A stretch of 64,000 nucleotides of DNA from an uncultured Pelagibacteraceae bacterium (GTDB lineage: Bacteria; Pseudomonadota; Alphaproteobacteria; Pelagibacterales; AG-422-B15): the NCBI GenBank assembly GCA_902523535.1, contig CABYZQ010000003.1, positions 83,514-147,513 on the forward strand, given 5' to 3'. Under the pieces are notes generated by a model. The model ran no database searches and was not told the DNA's origin. It saw only the letters and a list, made by a program, of their open reading frames with translations. Shown piece after piece: positions 26,098-36,432 of the stretch. Each line of letters begins with the position of its first letter. Within the stretch, counting starts at the first letter, position 1. A program made the translations under genes and the position numbers.

Positions 26098-26877
26098 TGC
26101 TAATTTACAGTAATCCTCTACTGATAAGTTTTCAGCCCTTAAATTGCCATCAATCTTAAGTATCCTTAGTAGGTTGTCATAATCTTTTAAGGTAGTTTTG
26201 ATTTTTTTTCTTCTATGCTCAAATGATTTTTTTAACAATGATTGAAGATTCAAGATATTAATATTCTTATTTTTTAAAATTGGTGTAAATTCAAGAACTG
26301 TTCCGTCAACCTTCGGTTTTGGAAAAAAAATATCTGAGGGGGCATTTAAGACCTTCTTTACTTTGCATCGAGCTTGGGCAATTACAGATATCCTGCTATA
26401 GGACTTTTGATTAGGCATTGAAACGATTCGATCCGCAACTTCTTTCTGAAACATAAGAATCATTTTTAGATAATAAGGTGGCCACTGATCACCAGTAATC
26501 CATTTAATTAACAATTGAGTTGAAATATTGAATGGTAAGTTTCCAATAACTAATGATTTGCTTTTTTTATTTGCATTCTCATAATCATAGCTTAAGGCGT
26601 CACAATTAATGGTAATTATTTTATTATTATTCTTAAATTCACTATTCAGATCCTTATAAAATCTAATATCTTTTTCAATTAAAAAAAGTTTTTTGAATTT
26701 TTTTTTTACTAAGTGTTGTGTAAGCGCTCCCATTCCAGGACCAATTTCAAAAATATTAGTTTCGTAATCACTTGAGATCAAAGAGCTTAATTTTAAAGTA
26801 AAATTATGATCTTTGATAAAATTTTGCCCCAGGGACTTTTTAGGCCTATTTTTATTTGTATTCAATTGTTGCTTCAT
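26086..26877 (-). CDS. rsmA: 16S rRNA adenine dimethyltransferase (KsgA)
   Basis: RsmA dimethylates A1518 and A1519 of 16S rRNA during 30S maturation. The 263-residue protein has PKKSLGQNFIKD, the SAM motif IFEIGPGMGALTQHL, the catalytic NLPF of IGNLPFNIST, and the FFPKPKVDGTV block, followed by the helical C-terminal domain (KKSFEHRRKKIKTTL). Its start lies inside the SurA-like gene (26-bp overlap). The surA-pdxA-rsmA order is common in proteobacteria; pdxA is missing here. Confidence 0.97.
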   Translation of the reverse strand: MKQQLNTNKNRPKKSLGQNFIKDHNFTLKLSSLISSDYETNIFEIGPGMGALTQHLVKKKFKKLFLIEKDIRFYKDLNSEFKNNNKIITINCDALSYDYENANKKSKSLVIGNLPFNISTQLLIKWITGDQWPPYYLKMILMFQKEVADRIVSMPNQKSYSRISVIAQARCKVKKVLNAPSDIFFPKPKVDGTVLEFTPILKNKNINILNLQSLLKKSFEHRRKKIKTTLKDYDNLLRILKIDGNLRAENLSVEDYCKLASAI

Positions 26878-27463
26878 TAAATAAATCTCTTATCATTTTA
26901 CTACTTTTCAGGTCTAACTGTTTTTGAATGATAATATTTTTGGCTATATCGGTGGTTAGTTCTGGGTTCTTTAATATAATTTCCTCAATTTCTATTTCAC
27001 TCGCTGAAGCTAGTCGGTAATAGATTCCAGAAACCAATTTCTGCCAAGATATTTCATATATTAAATAATTTTTAAACTCACTATATTTGATGTTATTAGT
27101 TGTAAAAAGACCTTTAAGATCTTCTTTGCTTAATGAGTTATTTTCATAAAATGCTTTTTCTTGCAGTAAATATTCATTTTCATCAATAGATATGCTATAT
27201 TCTTCTAACTTTTCAATTTTAAGTATTTCTTTTATTAGCTCGTCTACGGCTATGTTAGCTAACTGATTATTATTTTCAGGCGTAATATCAATACCATTTA
27301 AAAGTGCTCTCATTTTCATTCTCTGCACAATATCATAAGAGGTAATTAATTTGTCATTCACTAAAACGGCTATTCTGTGATCATTAACAGTGAATGCTCC
27401 TGCCTTAAAACTTATAGATGCAATTACAAATACGAGAGAAAAAATTTTAAATATATTGTTCAT
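26852..27463 (-). CDS. surA: SurA-like periplasmic chaperone, N-domain only
   Basis: The 203-residue protein has a signal peptide ending near FKAGA and then a SurA N-terminal chaperone domain: HRIAVLVNDKLITSYDIVQRMKMRALL is the family start, followed by VDELIKEILKIEKLEEYSISI and KNYLIYEISWQKLV. It then ends with ASASEIEIEEIILKN and a helix comparable to the SurA C-terminal helix. Neither parvulin PPIase domain is present (E. coli SurA has 428 residues). Chaperone activity of SurA resides mainly in the N- and C-terminal parts, so a reduced version may still escort outer-membrane proteins. Location next to lptD (6 bp) and rsmA supports the assignment. Confidence 0.82.
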   Translation of the reverse strand: MNNIFKIFSLVFVIASISFKAGAFTVNDHRIAVLVNDKLITSYDIVQRMKMRALLNGIDITPENNNQLANIAVDELIKEILKIEKLEEYSISIDENEYLLQEKAFYENNSLSKEDLKGLFTTNNIKYSEFKNYLIYEISWQKLVSGIYYRLASASEIEIEEIILKNPELTTDIAKNIIIQKQLDLKSSKMIRDLFNEATIEYK

Positions 27464-27469
27464 TGAAAT

Positions 27470-29554
27470 TTAAATTTGTGGTCCAAAGACTTTATTTTTC
27501 CCATAATTATTTGTAGATCCAAATGGCTTAAGTACTACTGTGAAGCTAAAACCATCGCTTTCTTCTACATCTCTGTCTTTTGTTAAATCTTTATAATAAT
27601 TAAAGTCAATTCCTAGGCAATCATTTTCATATAATATGCCGTATTGGTAGCCTATATTTTTGTTCGTATCTAAATTTTTAGAGCCAGTAAACTTTATAAA
27701 GAGATTCCTATTAAAATTATATTTTCCCCCTAAAGCAATTTGTTCTGATGGATTATCATATTTACCAGATGTATAATCATAATTAATTGCAAAAATAAGA
27801 TCTCCAAACATGTTAAAAGAGTTAGTGCTTAATGATTTTGTCTTTAAGTCATCTCTATCAATAACAAGGGAACTATATAAATAATTATTAGAATTTAGAA
27901 TTATATTCGAATCAAAAAAATAATCAGATATTTCTTTATCTGTATTAATGTTATCTTTATTAAAACGATAACTCTGTCCAATAATTGTCATTACATTAAT
28001 ACCGTTTGTAGAATTTATAAACCATTCTAAACCATAATTAATTCTTGGACCACTTTCCCATTCTGTTATAGATGTTGCCCTGTTAGATGAAAACAGATTG
28101 CTATTTGTCACTGCTTTTGAAGGTGTATAATTATTAAAAGGCGCAATAATTGGCATAACTAATGGCGTAAGTGTTTGATTAGTCAATGAGGATGTTTTCA
28201 TTAAGGGAAATGATATTTTTGAGCTCACTTGTGGGTATAATCGTAAATTATTGGAATTTTTTTTTGATTTTTCATCAATCGAAATTGAAGTAATTCTTAG
28301 ATTAGCTTCATTTTTAGTCATAAATCCAGAATTTCTATGAATACTTTGATTGCTCCAGTCAAGCTGAGAGGAAGCAATTGTTTCATAAGTTTCATTTAAA
28401 TTCTTTCTAAAAGAGAAAGTATTATTTAGAGATATATTTCCCTCATATAAATTATTTTCAATGTCATTAATATTGTACACTAAACTAGGGTACAAATACT
28501 CCCATTGTCTGTCTTGAGCAGTCAAATGTTTATACCCAATTGATTCAGCTGAAAAAAAGATTTTATCTGTTTCTCTTTCAAAATCAAATCCTGACTTCAG
28601 AACAGTAAGTTTATTAATTTTATTCTTACGCATGTAAGTATCGTTATTACTTGTTTTCATATAAGCATTAAGAGTTCCATAAGGATTGAAAATTTCACTA
28701 TCAAAAAATAAATGATTGCTTGTTCCACTATCATCATCGTTATCATCAATGCTTGCATTTAAATCCAGTTTTAGTGTTTTATTTAGATGTCTGTAGTTTA
28801 GATTATAAAAATTATTTTTTTTGGTTTGTATATTAGGGGTAAAAGTAAGATCTTTATTGCTTTTCAAATTTATAAAAATTGGGATTGAAAAGGTATCACC
28901 CAATTGTTTGTCAGTCTGAATTGTTGGCATCAAAAAACCCGACCTCTTTTCAACTGATGGGTCTGGATGAGAAAAGTAGGGTAAATAAAAAACTGGGACA
29001 TTGAATAATTGAATTTGAGCATGATCATAATGAATAGTTTTTGTTTTATTATTATGAAAAATTTTCTTTGATTTAAGTTTCCAGCCTGGACAGTTTTTAA
29101 TTAAATAATTATTTTCTGCGCATGGCGTGTATTCAGTATTTTCAATAATACTAATTTCATTTTCCTTTTTATAACTTTCTCCAACAATCCTAGAGCCGTC
29201 GTGAAGCCTTACTTTTATACTTTTTCCAGTAGCTTTATTTAGATTTTCACTTGAAGATAGCTCATCTAAAAAAAATGTATTCTCTGACTCGTCATTTATA
29301 ATAACTTTACCAAAAGCATTTAAACTTTTGTTTTTTCTGTTATAGATTATTTTATCTGACTTTATTTTTATTTCATTCTCATTAATTGCAATTGCATCAC
29401 CAGTAGCAATAATTCTCTGATCTAATTCATCAACATTAATTTCATCAGCGTAAATTTTTATTGTTTGTTCTGCTATTACACTACTGTAAGAACAAAAAAA
29501 CAACATAATGAATCCAGCAATACATTGCATATTTATTTTAAGAGATGAAATCAT
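27470..29554 (-). CDS. lptD: LPS assembly outer membrane protein LptD
   Basis: LptD is the outer-membrane barrel that delivers lipopolysaccharide to the cell surface. The 694-residue protein has a signal peptide (residues 1-28), an OstA/jellyroll region (IKIYADEINVDELDQRIIATGDA), the paired cysteines in YTPCAENNYLIKNCPGWKLKSKKI, the conserved LPYFSHPDPSVEKRSGFLMP entry to the barrel, and a long beta-rich C-terminus ending in an aromatic-bearing strand. It overlaps lptG by one base, making lptF-lptG-lptD-surA one unit. Confidence 0.95.
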   Translation of the reverse strand: MISSLKINMQCIAGFIMLFFCSYSSVIAEQTIKIYADEINVDELDQRIIATGDAIAINENEIKIKSDKIIYNRKNKSLNAFGKVIINDESENTFFLDELSSSENLNKATGKSIKVRLHDGSRIVGESYKKENEISIIENTEYTPCAENNYLIKNCPGWKLKSKKIFHNNKTKTIHYDHAQIQLFNVPVFYLPYFSHPDPSVEKRSGFLMPTIQTDKQLGDTFSIPIFINLKSNKDLTFTPNIQTKKNNFYNLNYRHLNKTLKLDLNASIDDNDDDSGTSNHLFFDSEIFNPYGTLNAYMKTSNNDTYMRKNKINKLTVLKSGFDFERETDKIFFSAESIGYKHLTAQDRQWEYLYPSLVYNINDIENNLYEGNISLNNTFSFRKNLNETYETIASSQLDWSNQSIHRNSGFMTKNEANLRITSISIDEKSKKNSNNLRLYPQVSSKISFPLMKTSSLTNQTLTPLVMPIIAPFNNYTPSKAVTNSNLFSSNRATSITEWESGPRINYGLEWFINSTNGINVMTIIGQSYRFNKDNINTDKEISDYFFDSNIILNSNNYLYSSLVIDRDDLKTKSLSTNSFNMFGDLIFAINYDYTSGKYDNPSEQIALGGKYNFNRNLFIKFTGSKNLDTNKNIGYQYGILYENDCLGIDFNYYKDLTKDRDVEESDGFSFTVVLKPFGSTNNYGKNKVFGPQI

Positions 29555-30660
29555 TATATTATTTTTCTTCTCCTCAATTCGAAGTACTGCAGAATAATTG
29601 TTGCTATTAAGAATGTAATCAAAGGCACGCTAATATTTGCGAACACAGGGTGTATTTGTGAAGTGGAACCAAGAGCATTAAGTAGATTAGCAACGAAATA
29701 TAGAAAAAAGATAATAATTAATGAACTTATTATAACTTTTGAAAATCTGTCATTTTGCCTTACCCCTTGTACGAGTGAAAATGCTAGAAATACAAGTGCA
29801 GAAATATAGAATGGCAAGCTAATCAGTTCATATAAATGCATTTTAAAATCAACAGCTGAATACCCTAATTCTTCAAGAAAATAAATAAACGTCATCAAGC
29901 GCCATATAGAAATACTTGAAGGGGAAGAGAGGCCGTCAGATATATCTTCTGATTTAATGTTTGTATTGTATTTTAATGAATTTTGATACCCAGACTCCCC
30001 ATACTTAGGTGTAATTTGTATTTCCGACATTTTCCAATAACCGTCATTAAGTTCAGCTTTTTTCCCATCAATTCTTCCGTAAAATGCTCCTTTTTTATCA
30101 TATTCCAACAACATAAAATTATAGAGAGTTTCACCACGATTTTCTGTATTCTTCGCGTACAAAACGCTGTTTAACCCATTTTCATAATTACTTTGTTTGA
30201 GCCATAGGCCATCCTTAGTAATTGAAGCAAATTTATCAACTCTATCAATATATTCATATTTTAAGTCAGAATACTTATCATCAAACACTGAAATTAAAGG
30301 ATTTGCCAATAAAATAAACGAAACTCCAATTAGGAAATGGAGTGTTATTGGTGGGATTAAGGTTTTTAAATTTGATATGCCCATTCCGCTAATAACCATA
30401 GATTCTGAGTTTCTTATCAGGTTTAAAAAAGCGAACAGCGCACTTAAAAATGACGTTATTGGCAATGTATAGCTAATTAAATTAGGAAAATTAAATATTG
30501 TTAATTGAAGTATAATGCTGATCGGAACATCTTTTCCAGCTGATTTTCTAAATTGCTCAACAAAATCACCAATGAAAATTATTGAAGATAAAACTAAAAT
30601 AGTAAAAAGAAACGAATAAAAAAACTTTACTAAAATATAAAAATTTATTTTATTAAACAT
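29554..30660 (-). CDS. lptG: LPS export ABC transporter permease LptG
   Basis: One of the two inner-membrane permeases that, with LptB, pull LPS from the inner membrane. The 368-residue protein has about six transmembrane helices, three at each end, around a periplasmic beta-jellyroll (about residues 130-265). NFPNLISYTLPITSFLSALFAFLNLIRNSE is the usual YjgP/YjgQ signature after helix 2. Being second after lptF and before lptD it is assigned as LptG. It overlaps lptF by 8 bp. Confidence 0.92.
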   Translation of the reverse strand: MFNKINFYILVKFFYSFLFTILVLSSIIFIGDFVEQFRKSAGKDVPISIILQLTIFNFPNLISYTLPITSFLSALFAFLNLIRNSESMVISGMGISNLKTLIPPITLHFLIGVSFILLANPLISVFDDKYSDLKYEYIDRVDKFASITKDGLWLKQSNYENGLNSVLYAKNTENRGETLYNFMLLEYDKKGAFYGRIDGKKAELNDGYWKMSEIQITPKYGESGYQNSLKYNTNIKSEDISDGLSSPSSISIWRLMTFIYFLEELGYSAVDFKMHLYELISLPFYISALVFLAFSLVQGVRQNDRFSKVIISSLIIIFFLYFVANLLNALGSTSQIHPVFANISVPLITFLIATIILQYFELRRRKII

Positions 30661-31768
30661 TTTTTTTTCTAAAAAAATATAAGATTTCTTGGTTGAGATA
30701 AATAATTACGCACATGACCAACGATAATGGAAATAAATAATTAAAATATACAAAATAATTATTCTCAATTAATAAATTTGATAGTGTAATTTGTAATATT
30801 TGCACAACAAAAGCAATAATTGATACTGTAATGATAGGGTATGCCCAACTATCATCTGGTCTAGCAGAAAATCTAATCATAAGAAGTGGCAGCAAAGAAT
30901 AAAAAAATATGTAAAAAGGGTTGATAATTCTTGAATGAAGCACAGCAAACTGCTCTTTTTCATATTTATCAAATTCTTTCAGTGGTTTCATACTAAGGTT
31001 ATTTATAATTTCGTCAGTGGATAATTCATCTGGATAGATGTGAGTACTTTCCTTTTTATCATAGGGTAAAAGATTCAAATCATATGTACTAAAAGCAACT
31101 TCAGATAATCGATTTTCAGTGTTGTTATAAATTTGAATAGTTCCATTAAATAACCTTAAAAATTCAACATTATTTAGATTTATAAACTCTCCCTTTTCCG
31201 CTATATATGTTTGAGGGCTATCGGGATTGCTTTGATCGTGGATTAAGAGCCCAAAAATCTCATCATTCTTTTTCTCTTGTAAGAAAATGGTGAATTCACT
31301 TGTTGGTGATATAAATTTTTTTTCTTTTAAAAGCGACATATGTACACCTGAAGACCTTATATCAATAATTTTATATCTAAGCTCCTTTAAGGAATGCGGT
31401 GCAACAAAAAGACTAAAAATCATTATAAATGAATATATAATAGTAGAGAATAAAATTATTGGCTTAATTAATATATTTTTCTCTGATTTACCAGATGTTC
31501 CTAAAATTATAAGTTCACTATCATTTCGCAATCTATTTAAATTAAATAATATTGATAGAAACACACAAACAGGAAATGTTAAAAGTATTATTTTAGGAAG
31601 CAGTAAAACTACATAAGAAGTATAAGTTTCAATAGACACATTATTTGTAGTTAATAAATCAATATGCCTAAGTCCTTGTCCTAACCATAATATTCCAGAT
31701 AGTAAAACAGATAGAAACAAAAAACTTGAAGAGATTTCTTTAATCGCATATGTTGTAAATCTTGACAT
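30653..31768 (-). CDS. lptF: LPS export ABC transporter permease LptF
   Basis: The 371-residue partner of LptG shares the same layout: three N-terminal helices with LLPKIILLTFPVCVFLSILFNLNRLRNDSELIIL, a periplasmic domain (about 130-275) and three C-terminal helices (from LHSRIINPFYIFFYSLLPLLMI). LptF and LptG are paralogues, so the F/G assignment relies on gene order. It heads the minus-strand envelope operon and is divergent from pepA, with 40 bp between starts. Confidence 0.92.
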   Translation of the reverse strand: MSRFTTYAIKEISSSFLFLSVLLSGILWLGQGLRHIDLLTTNNVSIETYTSYVVLLLPKIILLTFPVCVFLSILFNLNRLRNDSELIILGTSGKSEKNILIKPIILFSTIIYSFIMIFSLFVAPHSLKELRYKIIDIRSSGVHMSLLKEKKFISPTSEFTIFLQEKKNDEIFGLLIHDQSNPDSPQTYIAEKGEFINLNNVEFLRLFNGTIQIYNNTENRLSEVAFSTYDLNLLPYDKKESTHIYPDELSTDEIINNLSMKPLKEFDKYEKEQFAVLHSRIINPFYIFFYSLLPLLMIRFSARPDDSWAYPIITVSIIAFVVQILQITLSNLLIENNYFVYFNYLFPLSLVMCVIIYLNQEILYFFRKKNV

Positions 31769-31808
31769 TTTCTCAATTATATCAATATTTTGTTAAAGGT
31801 ACAAACGT

Positions 31809-33317
31809 ATGGAAATTCAATTTAGTAATTTAAAACAAGAAAAAGGCGCTATTGCTATTATATTCTGTGATCAGAACTCGAGGTTAATCGGGTATGGAAA
31901 AAGATTAGATCAACTCTCAAAAAAACACTTATCTAATACCATTAAGTCAGATGATTCATTTATGAAAAGAAAATCTAAAAATTTTGACTACATTATGGTT
32001 CATAATCCTCATAATTTAAGTTTTTCAAAGATATATGTATTTAAGTTAAAAAATATAAAAAACTATTCAAATAGAGATTTTCAAATATTGGGAGGAAACC
32101 TGCTTTCACTTATTAAATTCTATAAAGAGTATAATGTTATTATTTACCCGGATGGAGTGAAAGCTTCTAAAGTAAGTTTTATAAACTCTATAAGTGAAAT
32201 GCTATTAGGATTATTATTAGCATCATATAAATTCACCAAATATTTTTCTAAGGTAGACAATAAACGAAAAAAAATTTCAAAAATAAAAATATATACTAAT
32301 CAATTTTCAAGATTAGAAAAAAATTATGAAACAGTAAAAGCAATTCATGAGGGTGTAACAATGACAAGGAACCTTGTAACAGAACCTCCCAATGTTATGA
32401 CTCCGCCTGAACTAGCAAAAAATGCTGCCTCACTAGAAAAAATAGGAGTGAAAGTATCGGTTCTTGGCGAAAAAGAAATGACAAAATTAGGCATGGGTTC
32501 TTTACTTAGCGTAGGACGTGGCAGTGAGCACGAATCTAAGTTAGCTATTATGGAATGGAAAGGTCATAAGAATAAAAAGAAAAAACCAATCGCATTTATT
32601 GGTAAAGGAGTCTCATTTGATACAGGTGGAGTTTCACTCAAACCTGCAGGTGGAATGGAAGAAATGAAATATGATATGGGAGGTTCAGGTGTTGTAATTG
32701 GTTTAATGAAGACATTGGCCCTAAGAAAAGCTAAGGCTAATGTAATAGGTGTTGTAGGTCTTGTCGAGAACCACATTGGAAATATGGCAACAAGACCAAG
32801 TGATGTAGTAAAATCTTATTCAGGTCAAACAATAGAGGTTTTAAATACTGACGCTGAAGGCAGGCTAGTGCTTGCTGACGCTCTCTGGTATACCCAAGAG
32901 AAATATAAGCCTGAGCTAATGGTTGATTTAGCTACCTTAACTGGAGCAATAATTATCGCAATCGGCAATGAATATGCAGGATTATTTTCCAATAACGACA
33001 AATTAAGTAAGCAGCTGGAAGATGCTGGCAAGATTGAAGATGAAAAACTATGGAGATTCCCACTTCATGATAAATTTGATAAAATGATAAATTCACCAAT
33101 TGCAGATATGCAAAACATTTCTAGTGGAAGAGGAGCGGGCTCTATTACTGCAGCTCAGTTTTTACAAAGATTTGTTAATAAGGTCCCTTGGGCACATTTA
33201 GACATTGCTGGAACAACGTGGTCAAAAACAAAGTTACCGACATCTCCAAAAGGAGCAACAGCATTTGGGGTAAAGCTTCTAAATAAATTTGTATCAAAAT
33301 ACCATGAGGGTAAATAA
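31809..33317 (+). CDS. pepA: Leucyl aminopeptidase (M17 family)
   Basis: A di-metal exopeptidase of the cytoplasm. The 502-residue protein has a variable N-terminal domain and the conserved M17 catalytic domain: [33 protein letters not shown] with metal ligands and catalytic Lys, [13 protein letters not shown], and [14 protein letters not shown] with the remaining ligands. In E. coli PepA also binds DNA; nothing here addresses that. Its stop overlaps the ndk start by one base; holC, often found between them, is missing. Confidence 0.95.
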   Translation: MEIQFSNLKQEKGAIAIIFCDQNSRLIGYGKRLDQLSKKHLSNTIKSDDSFMKRKSKNFDYIMVHNPHNLSFSKIYVFKLKNIKNYSNRDFQILGGNLLSLIKFYKEYNVIIYPDGVKASKVSFINSISEMLLGLLLASYKFTKYFSKVDNKRKKISKIKIYTNQFSRLEKNYETVKAIHEGVTMTRNLVTEPPNVMTPPELAKNAASLEKIGVKVSVLGEKEMTKLGMGSLLSVGRGSEHESKLAIMEWKGHKNKKKKPIAFIGKGVSFDTGGVSLKPAGGMEEMKYDMGGSGVVIGLMKTLALRKAKANVIGVVGLVENHIGNMATRPSDVVKSYSGQTIEVLNTDAEGRLVLADALWYTQEKYKPELMVDLATLTGAIIIAIGNEYAGLFSNNDKLSKQLEDAGKIEDEKLWRFPLHDKFDKMINSPIADMQNISSGRGAGSITAAQFLQRFVNKVPWAHLDIAGTTWSKTKLPTSPKGATAFGVKLLNKFVSKYHEGK

Positions 33318-33739
33318 TGAGTACTGAAAGAACATTTTCAATTATTAAGCCAGATGCAGTTGAAAGAAATAAAATAGGTGAAATCACTGCAATGCTAGAA
33401 AATGCAGGATTGAGGGTTGTCGCTTCCAAGAGGTTAAAGCTAGATCAAGCAAAAGCTTCACAATTTTATGAGGTCCATAAAGAGAGACCTTTTTTTCAAA
33501 GTTTGTGTGATTTTATGTGTTCTGGGCCAATTATAGTTCAGGTTCTCGAAGGGGAAGATGCTGTAAAAAGAAATAGAGAAATTATGGGAGCTACTAATCC
33601 TGAAGAGGCCGCTGAAGGCACAATAAGAAAAAAATATGCATTATCACTAGAAAAGAACTCCGTTCATGGCTCCGACAGCCTTGAAAATGCAAAAATTGAG
33701 ATAAGTCACTTTTTTTCAGAAGAAGATATTATTTCCTAA
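33317..33739 (+). CDS. ndk: Nucleoside diphosphate kinase
   Basis: Ndk balances NTP and dNTP pools through a phospho-histidine. The 140-residue protein has [13 protein letters not shown] at the start, [20 protein letters not shown] with the nucleotide-binding residues, and the catalytic His117 in [12 protein letters not shown]. It overlaps pepA by one base and converges on purN with an 11-bp overlap. Confidence 0.97.
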   Translation: MSTERTFSIIKPDAVERNKIGEITAMLENAGLRVVASKRLKLDQAKASQFYEVHKERPFFQSLCDFMCSGPIIVQVLEGEDAVKRNREIMGATNPEEAAEGTIRKKYALSLEKNSVHGSDSLENAKIEISHFFSEEDIIS

Positions 33740-34301
33740 GTAATTTTATTATAGAAGCAGGGTAGAGCTCGTGTTCTGCTTTTAGAACTTTTTTTGATAG
33801 CGTATCTGCATTATCTGTCTTTTCAATAGCAACAGAAGTTTGCATAATGATTTTTCCATCATCTACTTTACTATTTACGTAATGCACACTGCATCCTGAC
33901 TCGACTTCTTGCGCATCCAATGCTCTCTGGTGAGTATTAAGGCCTTTAAATTTAGGAAGTAGGGAGGGGTGTATGTTTATTATTCTGTTTGGAAAGCTAT
34001 TAATTAATTTATCAGTAATTATTTTCATATATCCCGCAAGACAAATAAGCTCAATATTATAAGGTTTTAGTAGTTTAAGAATCCCTTCTTCATAATGACC
34101 TTTGTCCTCGAAATTATTTAAATCTAGAGTATGAGTATCAATATTATTTTTTGATGCAAATTGAAGACCCTCTGCATTAGCATTGTCAGAAAAAACACAT
34201 ACAACTTTTGCTGGAAAGTTTTCATCTTTACAAGCATTGATAATCGATTCTAAATTAGAACCTCTGCCAGATATAAAAACCCCGATAGGTTTTTTAATCA
34301 T
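33729..34301 (-). CDS. purN: Phosphoribosylglycinamide formyltransferase
   Basis: PurN transfers a formyl group from 10-formyl-THF to GAR in purine synthesis. I start it at ATG 34301 (190 residues), which puts the family beginning ([19 protein letters not shown]) at the N-terminus; an ATG 18 bases upstream is also in frame. The catalytic trio is visible: Asn and His in [19 protein letters not shown] and Asp in [16 protein letters not shown]. It overlaps purM by 8 bp, the standard purM-purN pair. Confidence 0.96.
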   Translation of the reverse strand: MIKKPIGVFISGRGSNLESIINACKDENFPAKVVCVFSDNANAEGLQFASKNNIDTHTLDLNNFEDKGHYEEGILKLLKPYNIELICLAGYMKIITDKLINSFPNRIINIHPSLLPKFKGLNTHQRALDAQEVESGCSVHYVNSKVDDGKIIMQTSVAIEKTDNADTLSKKVLKAEHELYPASIIKLLRK

Positions 34302-35340
34302 TGAAATCAAGTCTTCCAATAAATTTTATGCTTTTTTCTTTAGCAGATTTTTTTATTTCAATATTGCCAATTATATCTGATTTGAATTTATATTTTTTTA
34401 TAACTTTTCTAACTCTACTAATATTTTTTTTATCAATAATGATTACCATTCCATAGCCACAATTAAATGTTCTTAACATCTCATTTTGAGATACATTAAA
34501 ACTACTAATCCATTTAAATATTGCTGGAAGTTTCCATTTATTCAAATCTATTACAGCCTTGGTATTTTTACTGATTGACCTGGGCAAGTTTTCGGTTACA
34601 CCGCCACCAGTAATGTGTGAACAAGTCTTAATAAGATTTTTGCTAAAAAGATCAAGAATTACATCAACGTAAATATGCGTAGGCTTTAATAATATTTTTC
34701 CTAATATACTATTTTTGATAATTTTCTTTTTTAGACTAATATTATTGTCCTTTATAATTTTACGGATGAGTGAAAAGCCATTGGAGTGGACTCCAGACGA
34801 CTCAATTCCGATAATAAGGTCACTTTTTTTTAATTGTAAAACTTTCTTCGAAATACCACTTTTTACTCCAACACAAAAACCAGCTAAATCGTATTTTTCC
34901 TTAGTATCATATCCTGGATGCTCGGCTGTCTCACCACCAAGTAAAGCACAATGTGAAATTTTACATCCCTTTATAATACCTTTAATTATATCAACACCTT
35001 TGGATATATTTAATTTTCCAGTTGAGATGTAGTCTAAAAAAAATAATGGAGTTGCTTTATCAACAATTAAGTCGTTTACGCACATAGCTACTAAATCTAT
35101 ACCAATTGTTTTATGGTAATTCATTTCCTCTGCAATTTGAATTTTTGTTCCTACACCATCTGTTGCTCCAACTAGTATAGGCTTTTTAATTTTAGTGCTT
35201 AAGTGGAATTGACCTGAAAATCCTCCAATTTCACTCTTAATAAGGCCTTTATCTTTTTTGATTAAGTTGCTAATTTTACTTACAAACTCATTTCCTTTGT
35301 TGATACTTACACCAGAACTTGAGTATGATAATTTTTTCAT
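34294..35340 (-). CDS. purM: Phosphoribosylformylglycinamidine cyclo-ligase
   Basis: PurM closes the imidazole ring to give AIR. From ATG 35340 the protein has 348 residues and begins KKLSYSSSGVSINKGNEFV, the typical PurM start; an in-frame ATG at 35382 would add 14 residues and run into the divergent gene. GATDGVGTKIQIA, MCVNDLIVDKATPLFFLDYIS, LLGGETAEHPG and HITGGGVTENLPR are all present. The region between about residues 240 and 345 is lysine-rich. Divergent from the DUF2066 gene with only 15 bp between the two start codons. Confidence 0.95.
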   Translation of the reverse strand: MKKLSYSSSGVSINKGNEFVSKISNLIKKDKGLIKSEIGGFSGQFHLSTKIKKPILVGATDGVGTKIQIAEEMNYHKTIGIDLVAMCVNDLIVDKATPLFFLDYISTGKLNISKGVDIIKGIIKGCKISHCALLGGETAEHPGYDTKEKYDLAGFCVGVKSGISKKVLQLKKSDLIIGIESSGVHSNGFSLIRKIIKDNNISLKKKIIKNSILGKILLKPTHIYVDVILDLFSKNLIKTCSHITGGGVTENLPRSISKNTKAVIDLNKWKLPAIFKWISSFNVSQNEMLRTFNCGYGMVIIIDKKNISRVRKVIKKYKFKSDIIGNIEIKKSAKEKSIKFIGRLDFND

Positions 35341-35355
35341 TTGTCTACTATATAT

Positions 35356-36432
35356 ATGATTTATCAATTTTTCGCTAAACATATTAAACAGTTACTCGCT
35401 GTTATTTTAATCTTATTTTTTAATTTTCCCGTTATGGCTAATGATGATTTATTTTTTTCAGAAATGAATATTGAAGTGAACATTCCCTATGTTAATAATT
35501 TAAATGTAAGAAATCTAGCAATTTCAAAAGCAGAAAAATTAGCATTTGAGAAAATTTCAAAAAAACTTCTAGCACCAAGTGACTACACTCAAATTATTAA
35601 ATTAAAGGATATTAATTATGGATATTTAGCAGAAAGCATTGAGTTTGTTGACGAAAAAATATCATCTGAAACTTACAGCGGGAGCTTTAATGTTTATTTC
35701 AGTCCATTCAAAGTTAGAGAGTTTTATGAATCTCGCTCATTAACATATTCAGAACTGAGCTCAAAAGACATTACTGCTCATATTGCATTTTCAAACCACT
35801 TCGAGTTCTTTACATTATTTAATAATTGGAACACAGAATGGAAAAAAATAAATAATATTGGAAGTAAAATTAATTTGAACGTAAGAACTTTTTCTTCATC
35901 TGAAATGTATCAGTTAGATTTAGCAACATTCTTGGAAGGATCGAATTTAAATCTAGTGAGCGATATTAAGGATGCTATATTGATTTGGTGTAGTCCAACT
36001 AGTGTTGAAAATAATAAAATCAAATTTGAGATTATTATTAAGCTCATTGTCAATAATAAAGAAAATGTATTTAGAAAAACATTCATAGAAGAAAATAGCT
36101 TTTACAGAGATGATATTTTTGATCAAATTATTAAAGATATTAATTCTGAGTTATTATCAGTTTGGATTGATATAACAAAACAATCAAATGATAAGTTTTT
36201 GTATAATTTTGTTTATGATATTAATTCAATCGATGATTGGGTAAAACTAAGAACAGAACTAGAAACTTTAGAGTTGCTTAATTCCTTCCACCTCACTTCA
36301 TTTAACCTGTCGAAGGTTGAAGGGGTTATTAATTTTTCTGGCAATTATAATAAGCTAGAATTAATAATGTCCCAAAATAATATTGATGTAGCTAATATGG
36401 GTCCTTACTATAAAATTAGCTTGTATGATTAA
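35356..36432 (+). CDS. DUF2066-like exported protein
   Basis: The 358-residue protein has a signal peptide (hydrophobic LLAVILILFFNFPVMANDD), followed by an EVNIPYVNNLNVRNLAISKAEKLAFEKISKKLL block that resembles the DUF2066 family start, where proteins are found next to purM and the CDP-alcohol transferase in many alphaproteobacteria. The rest is mixed alpha/beta with no catalytic motif. I choose ATG 35356; a TTG at 35341 is in frame but would leave no space to purM. Its 3' end overlaps the next gene by 8 bp. Function unknown; periplasmic or outer-membrane associated. Confidence 0.8.
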   Translation: MIYQFFAKHIKQLLAVILILFFNFPVMANDDLFFSEMNIEVNIPYVNNLNVRNLAISKAEKLAFEKISKKLLAPSDYTQIIKLKDINYGYLAESIEFVDEKISSETYSGSFNVYFSPFKVREFYESRSLTYSELSSKDITAHIAFSNHFEFFTLFNNWNTEWKKINNIGSKINLNVRTFSSSEMYQLDLATFLEGSNLNLVSDIKDAILIWCSPTSVENNKIKFEIIIKLIVNNKENVFRKTFIEENSFYRDDIFDQIIKDINSELLSVWIDITKQSNDKFLYNFVYDINSIDDWVKLRTELETLELLNSFHLTSFNLSKVEGVINFSGNYNKLELIMSQNNIDVANMGPYYKISLYD

